Under the pieces are notes generated by a model. The model had not been told where the DNA came from. It was given only the letters and a program-made list of their open reading frames with translations, and did no database searches. Positions 11,201-24,900 of a DNA stretch of 64,000 bases are shown here, one piece after another; position 1 is the first letter of the stretch, and every line of letters begins with the position of its first letter. The DNA comes from Siderastrea radians (taxonomy: Eukaryota; Cnidaria; Anthozoa; Scleractinia; Rhizangiidae), in NCBI GenBank assembly GCA_964017195.1, contig OZ024898.1, positions 4,984,482 through 5,048,481 of the forward strand. Direction: 5' to 3'. The translations under genes and the position numbers were made by a program.

Positions 11201-12810
11201 ATTACAAAGCTGGCGCTGCGACAAAAGAGCAAATCGGTTCTAGCTAGTATCAATAGCTTTACTCAGGTTACTATTACAGGGGTATTTTCTGCACAGTTTC
11301 ACGACTATCTGGAAAAGCAGATCTTAGCAAGGGCTATTGGAATCCTTTCTAGATTAGTAGGAACCGTCCTTAAGAAACCCGAGTTTCTCAGACCATTCCG
11401 GAACGTATGCGCAGTAACAATAGGAAGCACCGTCCTTAATTAGGCAACAGCCCAGGCACTGAGGAAAGCTAGGTCTATCAGCGGAAAGAAGAAAATGTGT
11501 AATGCCTCATTCAGACTCACGCCTAATTTTGGTCAGGCGTGACTTAGATTGACCTCAAATAAAGATGACAACATAAAGAATTTTATTCTCCCACGCAGTC
11601 GTTTGTAGGGAAGGAGGGCGGTACGACTCCCTAAAAACGTCTGCGTGTGAGGCTAAAGGAATCGCTGCCCAGAGAGATTCAACGTCATTTGATCATAACA
11701 TAATTTGCAAATAAACGTTTCATTTTATTTTCGTAAATGCTATAGTTTGTACTGACGTAATCATGTGAAAAAGTATCTGCATTGTTCAATTTATTATTCA
11801 CTATTTAATACGTTTTTTCTTCCAGCACCCCCTCGGATTTCTGACGTAAACCGGCATAAATAAGTTACTGCACATGTTACAGCAGGGACATAAGAATAAT
11901 TTGCATCTGGAGCAGAGTAGGGGAGGGAAGGGTGAAGAGGGAATAGTAACATATTCAACATTGCAACATATAATGGATTCTTTGTAAAGCAAGTCGCACT
12001 ACCCGGAAAAAGTAGACTAAACACCATATTTTCATCAGCAATCATATAAAAAGCTTTGTAATTCGCTCATTCTATTATTTTCATTTTGAAAGCCTAGGGT
12101 GTTGTCTTTCTCAACAAGAGCAGGAAATAGCATAGCAACCTTGGTCAACTAATAGTCCTGGATTAACTTTCATCACACTGACTAATGTGCTCCCATTGTC
12201 TTAATCGGGTAGAGCCCAAGACTCTGCTGTAAAGGCTCATCCTCATGTTGCATGCTCAACAAAAGTTGCGCTGATTTAACGCTTTAAGACCCAAGATGAC
12301 CCTACACCTCTCCCCAGAGTTCTCCATACATCTCTTACGGAACTAGTGGGAAAATATGATTAAACAACAAGACATTTTATCTTTGGTAATCACTTCCTTC
12401 ATTATCATGACTTGCCCGTTTGATCAAGTACGTACTGTTGTTGTAAGGAGAAATTAGATGCTTGTCACTATTGGGACTTGTGTATAAGGAACCCTCTCTA
12501 AGATTTAATTAATTAAGATTTATTCGATTTTTGTGAAACAATCTACACCTGAATCTAGGTTTACTTTGTCTTCTCGACCATCTTGGGCTATTGGACCAAA
12601 TCCAAGTTCGACTAACCGGTCCACCTTTGTGAGTACAGTTGCCTAACCGAGTATTTGTTTGTCGCTGAAGAGAACAAAAATTTTCTATCGAAAAGTAAGG
12701 GTTAAGATTGGCTAAAGGAACAGTTCCCTATCTCGCTACTGCTACGTCATCTGGTACTCAAATGACGTCACAGTGCCTTGAGGATCTCGAGAAGTAAGCT
12801 GAAGGTCGGT
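11201..12810. other. Intergenic spacer with decayed MITEs
   Basis: It contains a worn copy of the CCACGCAGTCG element (about 11588-11656) and a TTAACGCTTTAAGACCC MITE (about 12275-12490). A TTTATT at 12519-12524 (AATAAA on the minus strand) is a possible NAPRT polyadenylation signal. No gene was seen. Confidence 0.45.
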
Positions 12811-12898
12811 AGCCTTCCACGCAGTCGTTTTTAGGAGAGTCATATTACCCTCCTCTCCATAAATACAACCCTCCTAAAAACGACTGCGTGGGAGGCTA
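12810..12898. mobile_element. Short palindromic MITE, TAGCCTTCCACGCAGTCG
   Basis: The left TAGCCTTCCACGCAGTCGTT is matched in inverse by AACGACTGCGTGGGAGGCTA. The flanks are AAGGTCGG on the left and AAGGTCAGG on the right, a near 9-bp duplication with one base lost. It sits just 3' of the NAPRT stop codon. Confidence 0.75.
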
Positions 12899-12932
12899 AA
12901 GGTCAGGCTTGTGGTATAATTCTTGTTCCCGT

Positions 12933-15900
12933 CTAGAACAGCTCTCCGATGGGAGCGTGGTTAAGCCATAGCTGATGCATGAACGTGTACAAATTGTCAC
13001 TTAAGGAAACCTGAAAGACAAAAAGAGAATAATTAAGTTCCCATTTCAGGGACCAAAACAATCCTTGTGTTTCAGGATAACTATCACATCGTAATGATTC
13101 GTAATGAACTATCATATCGTAATGATCGACAAACTGTGTGCATTGTTTTTGTTTTTGTTTTGAAAAACAAAAAACAAAACAAAACAAAACAAAAGCATAA
13201 AACAAATTCCTGATGCATTGCGCCTGCTCCATTTACTAGGGTGTTTTTCAAGTTTTCTTATAATATACGTGTTGTTTACACCTACAGAAAACATGTTCTG
13301 CATATTTTACTTCAAAAAGTACACATTTTACTACAAAAAGCAACAAACCAAGCAATAAACTCCCCCAAAAACTAAACTACTGGGTCTACAAGTAATTGTG
13401 TTCAAGGATGAAAGTCTAATTACATATATTTTTATTACAGTCAACAACAACAACAACAACAAAAAGCACGATACCTTGTATGGCGTCGGATTTAACCCCC
13501 TAAGATGGTCTTGCCTAAACATCTTTAAGGCATGTTTAACTCGTTCTTGGATCTCCTTTAACGGCGGAAGAGGACTGCATATCTAGTCACGGAAACAAAG
13601 CAAAACATTAGCCAACATCAGAGGGTAATAATACGTCAGAAGAAAGTACTTGTTCTCCGAAAATTTTCCACTAGAATGAACCGTTCCATTCGATTTTCCA
13701 ACGGAAAGACCAGTTTTTCCACACAAATTGAAAGTGTTCCAAGTAACCCATAAACTGCAAAACTTTTGAGCGCTTCGAGCGTTAACCCTTCGTGATTCGC
13801 TCTGATTTACCTTTACAACTTAGTTGATAAATGCAAAGTTTTTTTGTGTGTTTTGGTCTTAGAGCGAACAGTGGCTTGCTACTCCATGAACCTAGCGCCC
13901 GACTTCGAAAGACACTAGGGCACAGATCTTTTACATCTGCTGCCCCTACCCTTTGGGAAAAGCTGCCTGTACATTTACGGAACATGGACAATTTTACGAA
14001 TTTTAAATCCAGCCTTAAGACTCATTTATTTAGAATTGCTTTCAATGTAGGATTAGATCACTGGTTTGTTTTAATGTTATAGTAGTTCTTATCAAGACAG
14101 GATTATCGGTGATATTAATTCTTATCATTTTTATTGTACTTTTTATTGTAATTTTTACAATTTATATTTGTTTATCGTTCTCATTTTAATACCTTGTATT
14201 CATACGTATTTTTATTTGTAAATCGCATTTGATCATATTTACATGTAAATTTGCGCTATGTAGGCTGATCCTTGCTGACGTCATTGTTTACATCTTGAAA
14301 ATTGAAATTCATCCGATAAACAAACAAAGATTATAACTGGAAAGAGCATATAACATTTAGTTAACACGCGAAGTTGAAAGAAAAAGAACGGAAACCGGTT
14401 TCAAATGATGCTTTGAAAATTTACAACATTTACAGACGTTTGTATGGCTGGGTGGCAACTCTTAACACCCAGCCATACAAACGTCTGTAAATTTGACCTT
14501 TCTAAAAAAGGAATATCTCCTTCAATTTTCAGCATTCTCCTCTCATGTTTGCTATTTTTGCTAAATGTGCCAGTCTCTTTCAATTTTTCGTGTTTTCATT
14601 TGCCAATTAACTATAAAATTTTCGATAATTTATTATAATGCTTAGATCAAAGACTGCCGACATAAACAAGGATCCGCCTATAAGTATTAAATATTATTAC
14701 TGTATTATTATTGTTTCCCCACCGACGCAGCTCCAAAGTTTCTTTGGAAACTAACCCCCCTTGAATCCATGAACTGAACTAACATAAAAGTGAACTTTTA
14801 TTCTTCTACAAACAGGCCAATAAAACAGCTTAAAAATTTCGAAAGAGCCGTGATTACATTTCTTGATGGTAGACTGCAAAACAGGCCTTTTTTTTTTGGG
14901 CCTCGGAACGAACTGACCGGAGCTTAGGGACTCCATTAGCGCATCGAGTGTCGATATTCCCATCGATATCACAACAATAAAAGCTGTCTTCTAATGTACA
15001 AACGTAGTCTATTACGATCTCAACGCTTCGTTCTAGGTTGAAGTTATCATACCCAAATTACCGAGTCAAAATTAACAGAAGACACATTATTGTTACTATT
15101 AGAACTCATCTGATAGCTTTCTTGCTGTGAAGTGTTTGATGGTCTAAACCGTTTGGGAAGACAGCTCGAGTACAAATCCCGCAAACCCTTCTTGAAAGCT
15201 GAATTGCGTAGCCCGTACAAAATAGGATTACACATACTGTTTAGATAACCAAGAAGCAACGATATCATTTGTACAGCACGCGGCAAAGGTTTGGCATAAT
15301 AAATATCAAAAAACATGGTTGCCGCAAAAGGTCCCCAGCAAATTACGAACAGAACGACTACTAAAATGAACGTGTTTGTTATCTTTGTCTCTTCCGGTGA
15401 AATGCGCGACTTTAGTTTGGAAGGTAGTTCAAAAAGTCTGTTTATCTGGGCTTCTTTGGCCATTTTGTGGTCCTGTTTATCCACAGGTTGAATGTCGTTA
15501 TTTTGCGTTATATTTGACGCTGGAAGCATTTGGCTTGGATCCAGAGGCCTTGGGGGAGCAAGTGTACCCCTTGAAAGTTTAACTCGCCTTTTCACAGCCC
15601 GTGTAAACGTTAAAATGTTGTAATAGGAAAACACCATCGCCGAGAGAGGCCCGAAAAAACAGACTGAGATCATGAAATACACGAAATAGACGTCCGAAGG
15701 CCAGTAAACAAAACAGTACGATTTTTCAGGGATGAAGCTATATTTCGCCCAGCCAAAAAGTGGAGGAGAGGACAGGGAAATCGACACCAGCCACACTGCA
15801 GCGGCGTAAAGCAGCGCTTTTCTCTTCGAGAAAGTCTTGGTGTAAGTGTTCCACTTGACAATGTAGAAATATCGGTTGATAGCGATCATACCGAGTGACA

Positions 15901-18900
15901 TGACGGACGCAATAAAAGATAAAATCGTGAAAAACCCAAGCGCCACACAAGCCGTGTTTCCGAAAATCCAGCGCTCTTTAATAATCGTTACCATTGTAAT
16001 TGGCATGCTTAAAACCGACACCAAGATGTCTGCTGCGGCGAGGTTTAAGATGAACAGGTTGGTGACCGTCTGAAGATTTCTGTTCCTGTAAACGATGACG
16101 AATAAACTTCCATTGCCAGTTATAGCAGCTAAACAAATAAGACACAACACAGTAGTCTCAGAGACTATCGCCAAAAGACTTTGGGCCATTTGGAACTTTC
16201 AATTTAGATTCCCGAAAACGATCTGCAATATTGCCGCTGAATAATCTCAGCTTAGTGAACTTCAAGAACCTTTGGTTTGTTACAAAACAAGGTTTGGTCT
16301 CTAACAGGATTTCGAAGTTGCTCACCAGCACACGGACAAGTTCACGTTAGAATCAGCGAGGATCCCTGAGCTTTGCCGTGAAGAAAATGAAACTTCACTC
16401 TGTCTCTAATACTTCAAGGGAATTGAAATCGTTGGGAATCGTTGGGAATCAAGGGAATCGCTGTTCTTATCGCTTGACTAATAGACAGTAACTGACGTTT
16501 TGATATTGTAAGTAAGAAATCAAGAAGCTTATTTTTGGAAATTATAAATTATAATTAACTCAAAGGAGCAAGGATTAGATCACGCAAAGTAGTTCTAACT
16601 CTAGAATTAGCGAGGATCCCTCAGTGAAGCTCTAAATCTTCACTCTAATACTTCATAGGTATTTTTCGTTGTTCCTATCGCTAGTCTAGAAGACAATAAT
16701 TGACGTTTTGATATTGTAAGTAAGAAATCAACAAGCTTATTTTTGCAAATTACAAATTATAATTAATTGAAAGGAACAAGGCTTAGATCACGCAAAGTTG
16801 TTCTAACTTTTGTGTCCGAGGATGAAATGACAAATTATGCCGGAGCAGATCCTGACACGTTTCAGACGGAAACTACTGAGCTGCGCTTTCCAGCGGTACT
16901 GTTTACTACGTTATACAAGGTGGTTCTATCTTTCGAACCTGTGGATGAAATCCGAAAATGTGGCAATTCAAATGAAAGCTACTAAGCAGTACTTTCCTGT
17001 GGTACTGTTTATTACGCTGTACAAGGTGGTTATAACGTTTGAGTCCGTGGATGAAATCCTAAAGTGTGACCATTCAAATGAAAGCTACTGAGCAGTACTT
17101 TCTTGTGGTGCTGTTTATTATGGGGTACAAAGCGGTTCTAGCTATTGAGCCTGTGGATGAAATCCTAAAGAATGACCACTTAATGAAAGCTACTGAGCAA
17201 TACTTTCCAGCAACACTGTTTACTATGCTGTACATGGTCGTTCTAGAGTTTAGGACTGTGGATGAAATTCGGAAGTGTGACCATTAAAACAAAAGCAACT
17301 GAGCAGTACTTTCGCGTGGTGCTGTTTACTACGCCGTACAAGGTGGTTTTAAGTTTTGAGTGTGTGAGTGAAATTCTAAGGAGTGACAATTCAAATCAAA
17401 GCTACTGAGCAGTTCTTTCCTGTGATACCGTTTATTATGCTGTAATAGGCGGCTCTCACACATGAATCAGTTGACTTAAGTGTGACTTTTCATATCAATG
17501 GTACTCATCATTACTTTGCTGCAAAAAGATTTGCTTTTCGCGTCCTCAATTTTGCGAACTTTGGTAGCAAAACAATCACCGAAAGGCTTTAAATAATACG
17601 AGAACCACCAAAATAAAGCACTCAATTATCAATGCCTCATTCATATCGAAGGAATATATGGGTACCAATATCACTGTAATACCAGTGCAATATCAATCGA
17701 ATTATTACCATACACTGGATTCTTTCCCACAAAAATTCAGGTAAACGAAGAAAGCAATCTCGTTCAAAATGTGGGGCCGGGGCCGGGGCCGGGGCTTAAA
17801 AGCCAGGACCTCTAGGACCGAGGAATACGTCATTCTCGTTTCAGAAATCCCGGGAACGAGGCTCCGAGGACGTCATCCATCATTAAAGTGCCACTGGGAC
17901 CAGAATTTTGGTATTCCATATTTTTACATTTTTGAACATAGTTTGTGGTTCTTAGTTACATTGCCAAATTTCAACTTATTACGACGACTAGAAGTCGCTT
18001 TTTTTCGGACGGTTTTTGTCGAGATTTTGCGGCCGCCATTACTGGCCCTTGTTCCGGAAGCTGGCTTGCGAATGAGCGGAAGTGACGTCAGAGGCTCACC
18101 TCAAACCTAGTGCCTTCACATGGTTACTTGCCACGGGAAAGTAAATTGTCCTCGAGGAAAGATTTCTTGCCAAGTGTTTGTTGCTCGACTTTGAAATCTT
18201 CCTTGCTGCAGCAGTAATGACAGGTAGCACTTGTGTTGTACAATGCTACAACAATAAATCCAACCACCGAGCTGGTATTTTGCTTCATTGAAGCCCTGCG
18301 AACGGACCCGCAGTGGAAAAAAGGACAATGTTCGCACTCACACACAGTGCGAATTTCAACCCGAGAGGCATTTTGATCATTTCACGGACGAGTTTTTCCA
18401 GAGGGCTGTTCATGTTGCAAGATCCCAGAGGTCGATCATTCCATTGCCCATTCCAACGATATGGAAAAAAGAACCGGAAAAAAACATTATCTGCGCGAAC
18501 AAGACGAAAGGTAATTTACCTAATCTTATAACGCAGTTGAAGTGATAGTTTGTTTCTTTTTCAACGCATCCACCATTGTGCAAAACTGATTTTCTTTTAA
18601 CGTATTTTGAAATTTACTATCGTCGAGGAAAACCCTTTCAGTTCTGCCGTCTGCTAGCGCGAAGATCCTCGGCGAATGCAATCCTGACCGCCGTGATTAA
18701 GCTGATATAGTTTGTACTGCTTATCTTTTCGTTTTTTTAATTCCGCGTGTGTTAATTTCAGAGCAGTAATCGCTTAGAAGCATGGACATTTATTTTATAA
18801 CATACCATCCTGAATGTGGAGAAACTTTTCTCTCTTTATTCCCTGTCGGTGAACAGTCGATTGACATTATTGTTCGGGCAGTAGCAAAGCTTAGGTTAGG

Positions 18901-21900
18901 TATTCTTACAACCTATAAGTATTGAAAATGGAAGACATTCCACCCCTAAAATCACTGATCATCTGAGAATTTGTCAATGCTGCAGCTCAAATGAAGTTGA
19001 AAACGAAGTACACTTCCTCTTATCTTGCAATAGATATGATCCAATTAGAAAATCTTTAATGGACGACATTAGTAGTAAATATTCCGATTTCGATTCTTAA
19101 AATAGCATTGACGCTTTCACTTGTTAAAAATTAGGTTACTTCATTCACGAAGCTTTTGCATTAAGAAATGGATCAATAGACACAGGAATTGTAAATTAAT
19201 CGATTTTGCAACATTTTTTCTTTCTCTTTTCTATGTGCAATGGCATTTGTAATTGGGAATGCAAATAAAATGTTGTTGTTGTTGTTCGAGATAAAGGCTT
19301 TAATAGATCGGATCGTCGGTGCGTGGAAATTGAAGTTGGGAAAAAATATGGGTCAAATATCACACGCCACTATTTGCCTAAGGGTTTAACAATGTTATTT
19401 CTTTTACCTGTCATAGCAATCTTAGTAAATGAACTACTAAGAAAACTGATTAAATATCAAGTTATTATTTTTCGCAGCGAATAAGGCAAGCGAAAGCTTC
19501 GTTTCCTCGGCGGTCCGCATGTTGTTGTTGAGCAGCGGAAAATTTTCCTTGTGCGCTTTTAATTTTGAATACAATTATTTAGATTCCGGTCACACAAGGC
19601 GTCCAGTTCTTGAAAAAAAAGGTTTTGATTTATTTCACTTCTTTCGGCTCAGAAAAAGAATTCTCTAAAAACTGTTTAAAATATTTAGCAGCGCCAAGCA
19701 CTTGTGTTTCAATGTGTTGAGTGACCACTGTACTATGATAGACACGATAAGCTGCCTGGCAGCTGACTACAACAATAACGGTTTTCAAGAAAGATTCCCA
19801 GACTATGCCAAGAATGGCCAAAAATCTCAATGCTTTTTTTATAATTTATAATGAAGATAAACAACGGCAGACAAGGTATCGCTTCTTTTATTTTCTCCCA
19901 CACCAACAGTAACATCGATCGACCCAAGGTTGAGAATTCGCGAGCATCAAAGTCTAAAGTTTTCATAGGTGTTTTGTCTAAATTTCCACAGCTTAAAAGA
20001 TCAATTCTTCGAATAGCCATGGCTATTTTGCCACAGGTTTACAGTGGATAAAAGTTACACAACCTACCTTGGAATGGACAACTTTATGATCGCTGTGTAG
20101 CGGCTTAACAGCTGGCTGGAGAGCGCTATACAAGCTTTGAACAACCGAGATGAAGCGATAAATTTTATGCACCGGACAGCAACTTATCCGTTGGAAAAGA
20201 GTTATCCACTTTTTGAGCAACTGGGGCCTGAACTACAATCATTGTCTAAGCATATTTCGCTTATGTTTTGAACTCCCGCCAAATAACTCAAATAACATTG
20301 TCAACAAACCGGTTTACAAGATTATTAGTTGAAACCTCACATCAGTTCTTACATCGTACGGTGAGAAAAATTCTTCATTTGCCGAATGAAACGAATCCTC
20401 AGAGGATTCGGAAGTTAAAGACTGTTCCGAATCGTAGAAATACTCTTCGGAAGTTTCGCAGTCGACGGTAGACATCTTCAGTCAAAACACAAGGAAACGC
20501 GACTGAGGTGAGCTTCTGACGTCACAAGCTATTAAATTGCGCAATCACCCAGGAACACGTTTACAGTAATGGCGGACACATTTTACGCGACTTTGGAGCT
20601 AAAAAATATTAGGATGGAAGGTTTGTTGTCCAGTTTTCTGGGGAAATATGAACAAAACGCGATATTCTGCAACAGAATTTGGCGGAAATAAACCTATGAA
20701 TTTTCGTCTCAGTGGCACTTTAATGAATTCGGCAAGTTAGGCCCAGTTCAGACGCCGTACCTCTCATGTGCCGTACCAAATACATTTTCGCTCCAGGGTC
20801 GTATTAAGCGGCGAGCTTTGCCTTACTCAGAGATTATACCCTGCCTAATTGAATTCTGTCGAAAAAAAAAACTGATTTGGACACCGTTCCACTGCCAAAT
20901 AACTACGAACTACTTGGTACAGCACGTGAGAGGTACGGCGTCTGAACTGGGCCTTATAAGCGTTTGGGAACGAGGCCCCGAGCACGTCATCCATCATTAT
21001 TGAATTCGGCAAGTTATAACCGTTTGGGCACCCTGTCGAATGACGTTAAATCTTCTGAAAGGATGTTGGGTGATGTCGAATGGCTTTGAACAAGGTTTGA
21101 TCGCCATCAAACATTCGTACAACAAAGTTGTATCCAACCCCCCGGGTCCCAGCGGGGTACTCGAGTAGGTTTTGGGTGGGTGTGTGCCGCCCAGGCCTCC
21201 AAACTTAGACCCCGTTTCAGAAGTGTTTTGCATTCAAAGCGATACCCCGTTCTAGAAATAGGCAGTTTTTTAATACCCCGTTCTAGAAATAGGCAGTTTT
21301 TTAATACCCCGTTCTAGATTTTTACTAAATTCAAAAACTTGTTTTAGGAAAGTCATTTCTTTGTTTGTTCGACTACTTTACCTCCGAAATACATCTTTTT
21401 TTTAGGCAAACCAGGTTGTATTGTTTTCCCCATAGTTAATAACCATTTATTTATGTCCCTATGAATAATTTAAAATCGCTGATCATATTTTGAAGCTTTC
21501 GTGCGTTTGCAATATTACTACCCGCTGTAGAAAACGTCTCAAGAATAGATACTCCATTTTAGATCAGGAGTCCCAAAATCACGACCGCGTTGGGCGGCAC
21601 ATACCCGTATAGGTCTTATGAGGGAGTACCCCCCGGGTATCCAACGATGCTGGATGACGTGTATTTACTTTGACCGTCAGGTGTAACAAGTCTCGGCGCA
21701 CGTGCGAAATACTTCTCAAGATGAAGTGGGTTGCATAAACGCTATTCGCCAAGGACAAGACGCCAACGTCGGGCGTTACACCATTTCGAACGTAAGTAAA
21801 CGCCCACGTCACGCCAGTTTGCATATTTCGGACTTCCCGAAACTGTTTATTATAAACGAGACAGGAAAGTAAAATTCGCCACCTGCGCGACTGACCAGTT

Positions 21901-24900
21901 TTATCAAGACTGGAGTGTTCTGTTATATAAACTAAACAATAGCAACATGAAAGCATAGCTTCTAGTGGAAACAACAGCAACGCAACCATAAGCATACTTT
22001 AAAGGGCCCTTCTTGTGAATACAACAGCAGCACAGCCATAAGCATAGCTTAAGGGCCCTTCTAGTCAAAACAACAGTAACGCGACCATAAGCATACCTTA
22101 AGGGCCCTTACAATAAAAACAACAGCGGCACAACCATAAGCATAGCTTCAGGCCCTTCTAGTGAAAACAACAGTAGCGCACCCAAAAGCATAGTTTAAGG
22201 GCCCTTCTAGTGAAAACAACCCAAAAGCAACCACATATTCAACATAAGGGCCCTTCTGGTGAGAACGAAAGTATCCTCGAACCCGTTGTTAGTTTGAAGT
22301 ACGTGCATGGGCTCATGTTTGGACTCATGCTTGTGCCGCTGGTAAAATCAAGCTTCAGCGCTTAGTCTAGCGCTTGCAACGTTTATGCCACTGGCTTCAG
22401 CTGGCACCACCGGATTTCACTTCCGCTATCTCCTCAAACGCAGGCACAAGGGTCATTTTTGCTCAGTGTTTTTGCGGACTCTTCTCGCTAGTAAATATTG
22501 ACTTAAACATGGTTTGAACAGTCATTCTTGTCCCTTTATACCTCAAAAGATGAGAAAAGAACACAGGTGATAAAGTTAAAAATATCATTTCACCTCAGAA
22601 AAAAACTGGAAAACGAACGTTCCATAAGAAAGCACTTTTCATTGGCTTATTGACTGACTGACTGACTGACTGACTGACTGACTGACTGACCGACTGACTG
22701 ACTGACTGACTGACTGGATAACTGACTGACGGACAGATGACTGACTGAGAGTGAATGACTGACTGATTGATCGATTGATCCACTCTTGGTTGAATAAAGG
22801 AAATATTTTGCTAAAAACAAAATAAATAAATGTCCTTTATTTACCGTCGGCAAGTGATTATAGCAAGGTGCTAGTGGGGTTGAGCATTTAATCTTTAGAA
22901 ACAAATATTTCAAACTGACATAACAAGTTAAAAACCCCAACTGGCAGGAAGCAGACCAGTTGGCTTTTTGCAAGTGTGGCTGAGGAGTTAAATCCAGGTC
23001 GGCCGTGAAACAACTCCAGATAGCGGTCTTGAACCCGGGAGCCCTAGATTTCAAGTCTAGCGCCCTAACCACTCGGCCACACTGCCTCCTTTTGTGAAAA
23101 CAAACAAACAAACAACACAATGTTTTTCACAACGTTCGCTTTGAACGCTGCGTGTATTCAAAGCGAACTTTTAATCTTATTAAAATCTTCTCTTCCTTTG
23201 GAAAAAACATTACGCTAAAGCGTTCTTGATACGTCATTCTGAAATCGGCACAACGTTCACCGCCTCTAACTTGATAGGAGAAGGGACACTTACAGCGTTC
23301 ATTTGAATGTTTTCCTGTTGCGTACATTTTGCAGGTGTGAACCGCTTAGGAATTAATCTCGAATACAGATCCCGAAATCCTTGTTTGAAAGCTGAATTGC
23401 GCAGTCCGTACAAAATAGGATTACACATGCTGTTTAGATAGCCAAGCAGCAACGATGTCATTTCCACGACGCCCGGCAAGGACTTTGGACAATAAAGATC
23501 AAAAAACATGGTTGCTGCAAAAGGTCCCCAGCAAATTACGAACAGAATGACTACTATAATGAACGTGTTCGTTATCTTACTTTCTTCAGGTGAAATGCGT
23601 GATTTCAATTTGAAAAGCACTTCAGAAACGCTTCGTCTGTTCATCTGTGTTTCTTTGAGCACGTCAAAGTCTTGCTTCGTCCCAGGAATTTTGTTATTAT
23701 GTGTTTCATTTGATGGTGCAGTCTCCGGTTCACTTTGATCCAATGGCTTGGGAGAGGCAATGTTATTCCTTGAAAATTCAACTCGCCTTTTCGAAGCCCG
23801 CGTGAACGTGAGAATGTTGTAGTAAGAAAATAACATGGCCAAAAGAGGCCCGAAAAAGCAGCATGAGATCATGAAATACATGAAGTGGACGTTTGAAGGC
23901 CAGTAAACAAAACAGTACGATTTTCCAGGTATGAAGCGAAATTCCGCCCAGCCAAAAAGTGGAGGAGAGGACAGAGATATCGACACTACCCAGACCCCAG
24001 CAGCGTAAAGCAGTGCTTTTTTCTTCGAGAATGTTTTGGTGTAAGTGTTCCATCTGACGATGTAAAAATATCGGTTGATAGCGATCATGCCGAGAGACAT
24101 GACCGAAGCAATAAAAGACAAAATCGAGAAAAACCAGAGCGCCACGCAAGCGGTGTATCCGAACACCCACCGCTCTTTGATGACTGTCACCACCGTAACA
24201 GGCATGCTTAGTACAGACACTAAGATGTCTGCTGCGGCCAGGTTTAAGATGAACAGGTTGGTGACTGTCTGAAGATTTCTGTTCCTGTAAACGATGACGA
24301 ACAAACTCAAATTGCCGATCAAAGCCGCAAAGCAAAGGGAACAGAGGACAGTTGTTTCGAATACTATCACGAGTAGATTAAGCTCCATTTCTGAACTTGA
24401 AATCTAGGCACACAAGCGACGTAGTTGATTTTTCACCAAGCTCCCGGTAATAAATGAGTGTAAAAATATTTTGCTTGCAATAAACGAGGGAATTCGCTCT
24501 AAATTTACCTACGAGTGAAATGGGATAAGTGGATAATAAACTGTTGTCAGAATTCGCGAGGATAAGGCGTCAGTGAATGAGTTGACACAAGATACTGTAG
24601 CGGGATAAGCTGTTGCACCGAATGGCGAGCTCGAGAACCCTTCGCAAAAATACGGGCATGTAGCTTTCTGTCTATTCTAAAAATCAGCTTCACCCCGCTT
24701 TTTGACGATAAAAGACATCACTTGAATGAAAATGAGGATGAAGTTTATTTTTCCGTCTCCATGATCAAGGCAATTGTTGTTCAGCAGGAGATAATCATCC
24801 GAAACAACAGGCACTCCAAAACGTTCGCAGGTGATGTCGCTAGAAAGGATAAACGACCAAAATCAGTGAATATATAATGGCGCTGGACAAAGGAGTAAAG

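Larger units (their letters stand above)
17887..20719. mobile_element. Decayed Kolobok-like DNA transposon, TTAA target duplication
   Basis: Terminal repeats are AGTGCCACTGGGAC (left) and GTCTCAGTGGCACT (right, inverted). TTAA stands at 17883-17886 and 20720-20723. Copy B of the duplication has the empty site with one TTAA, confirming the boundaries. TTAA duplication plus a THAP domain is the known Kolobok combination; piggyBac also uses TTAA but has no THAP. It holds a broken THAP domain (plus strand), a possible second gene start (minus strand) and a LINE tail inserted inside. It cannot be autonomous. Confidence 0.85.

Noticed and set aside
13574..13576. Acceptor at 13575 for NAPRT exon 11
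   Set aside because: It would leave exon 11 out of phase with exon 10; the AG at 13583-13584 gives phase 0 on both sides.
16767..17287. Small protein genes with VDEI repeats
   Set aside because: They are frames through the 108-bp minisatellite.
23020..23092. Genuine tRNA-Ser(UGA) gene
   Set aside because: A and B boxes and the anticodon loop are present, but the acceptor stem does not close and a long SINE body follows. An identical arrangement is at 28030-28105.
23778..24335. 185-codon open frame antisense to nothing but overlapping GPCR 2 in another frame
   Set aside because: It is a shadow of the GPCR coding frame. The same shadow exists in GPCR 3 at 28792-29349, because the parent sequence is duplicated.
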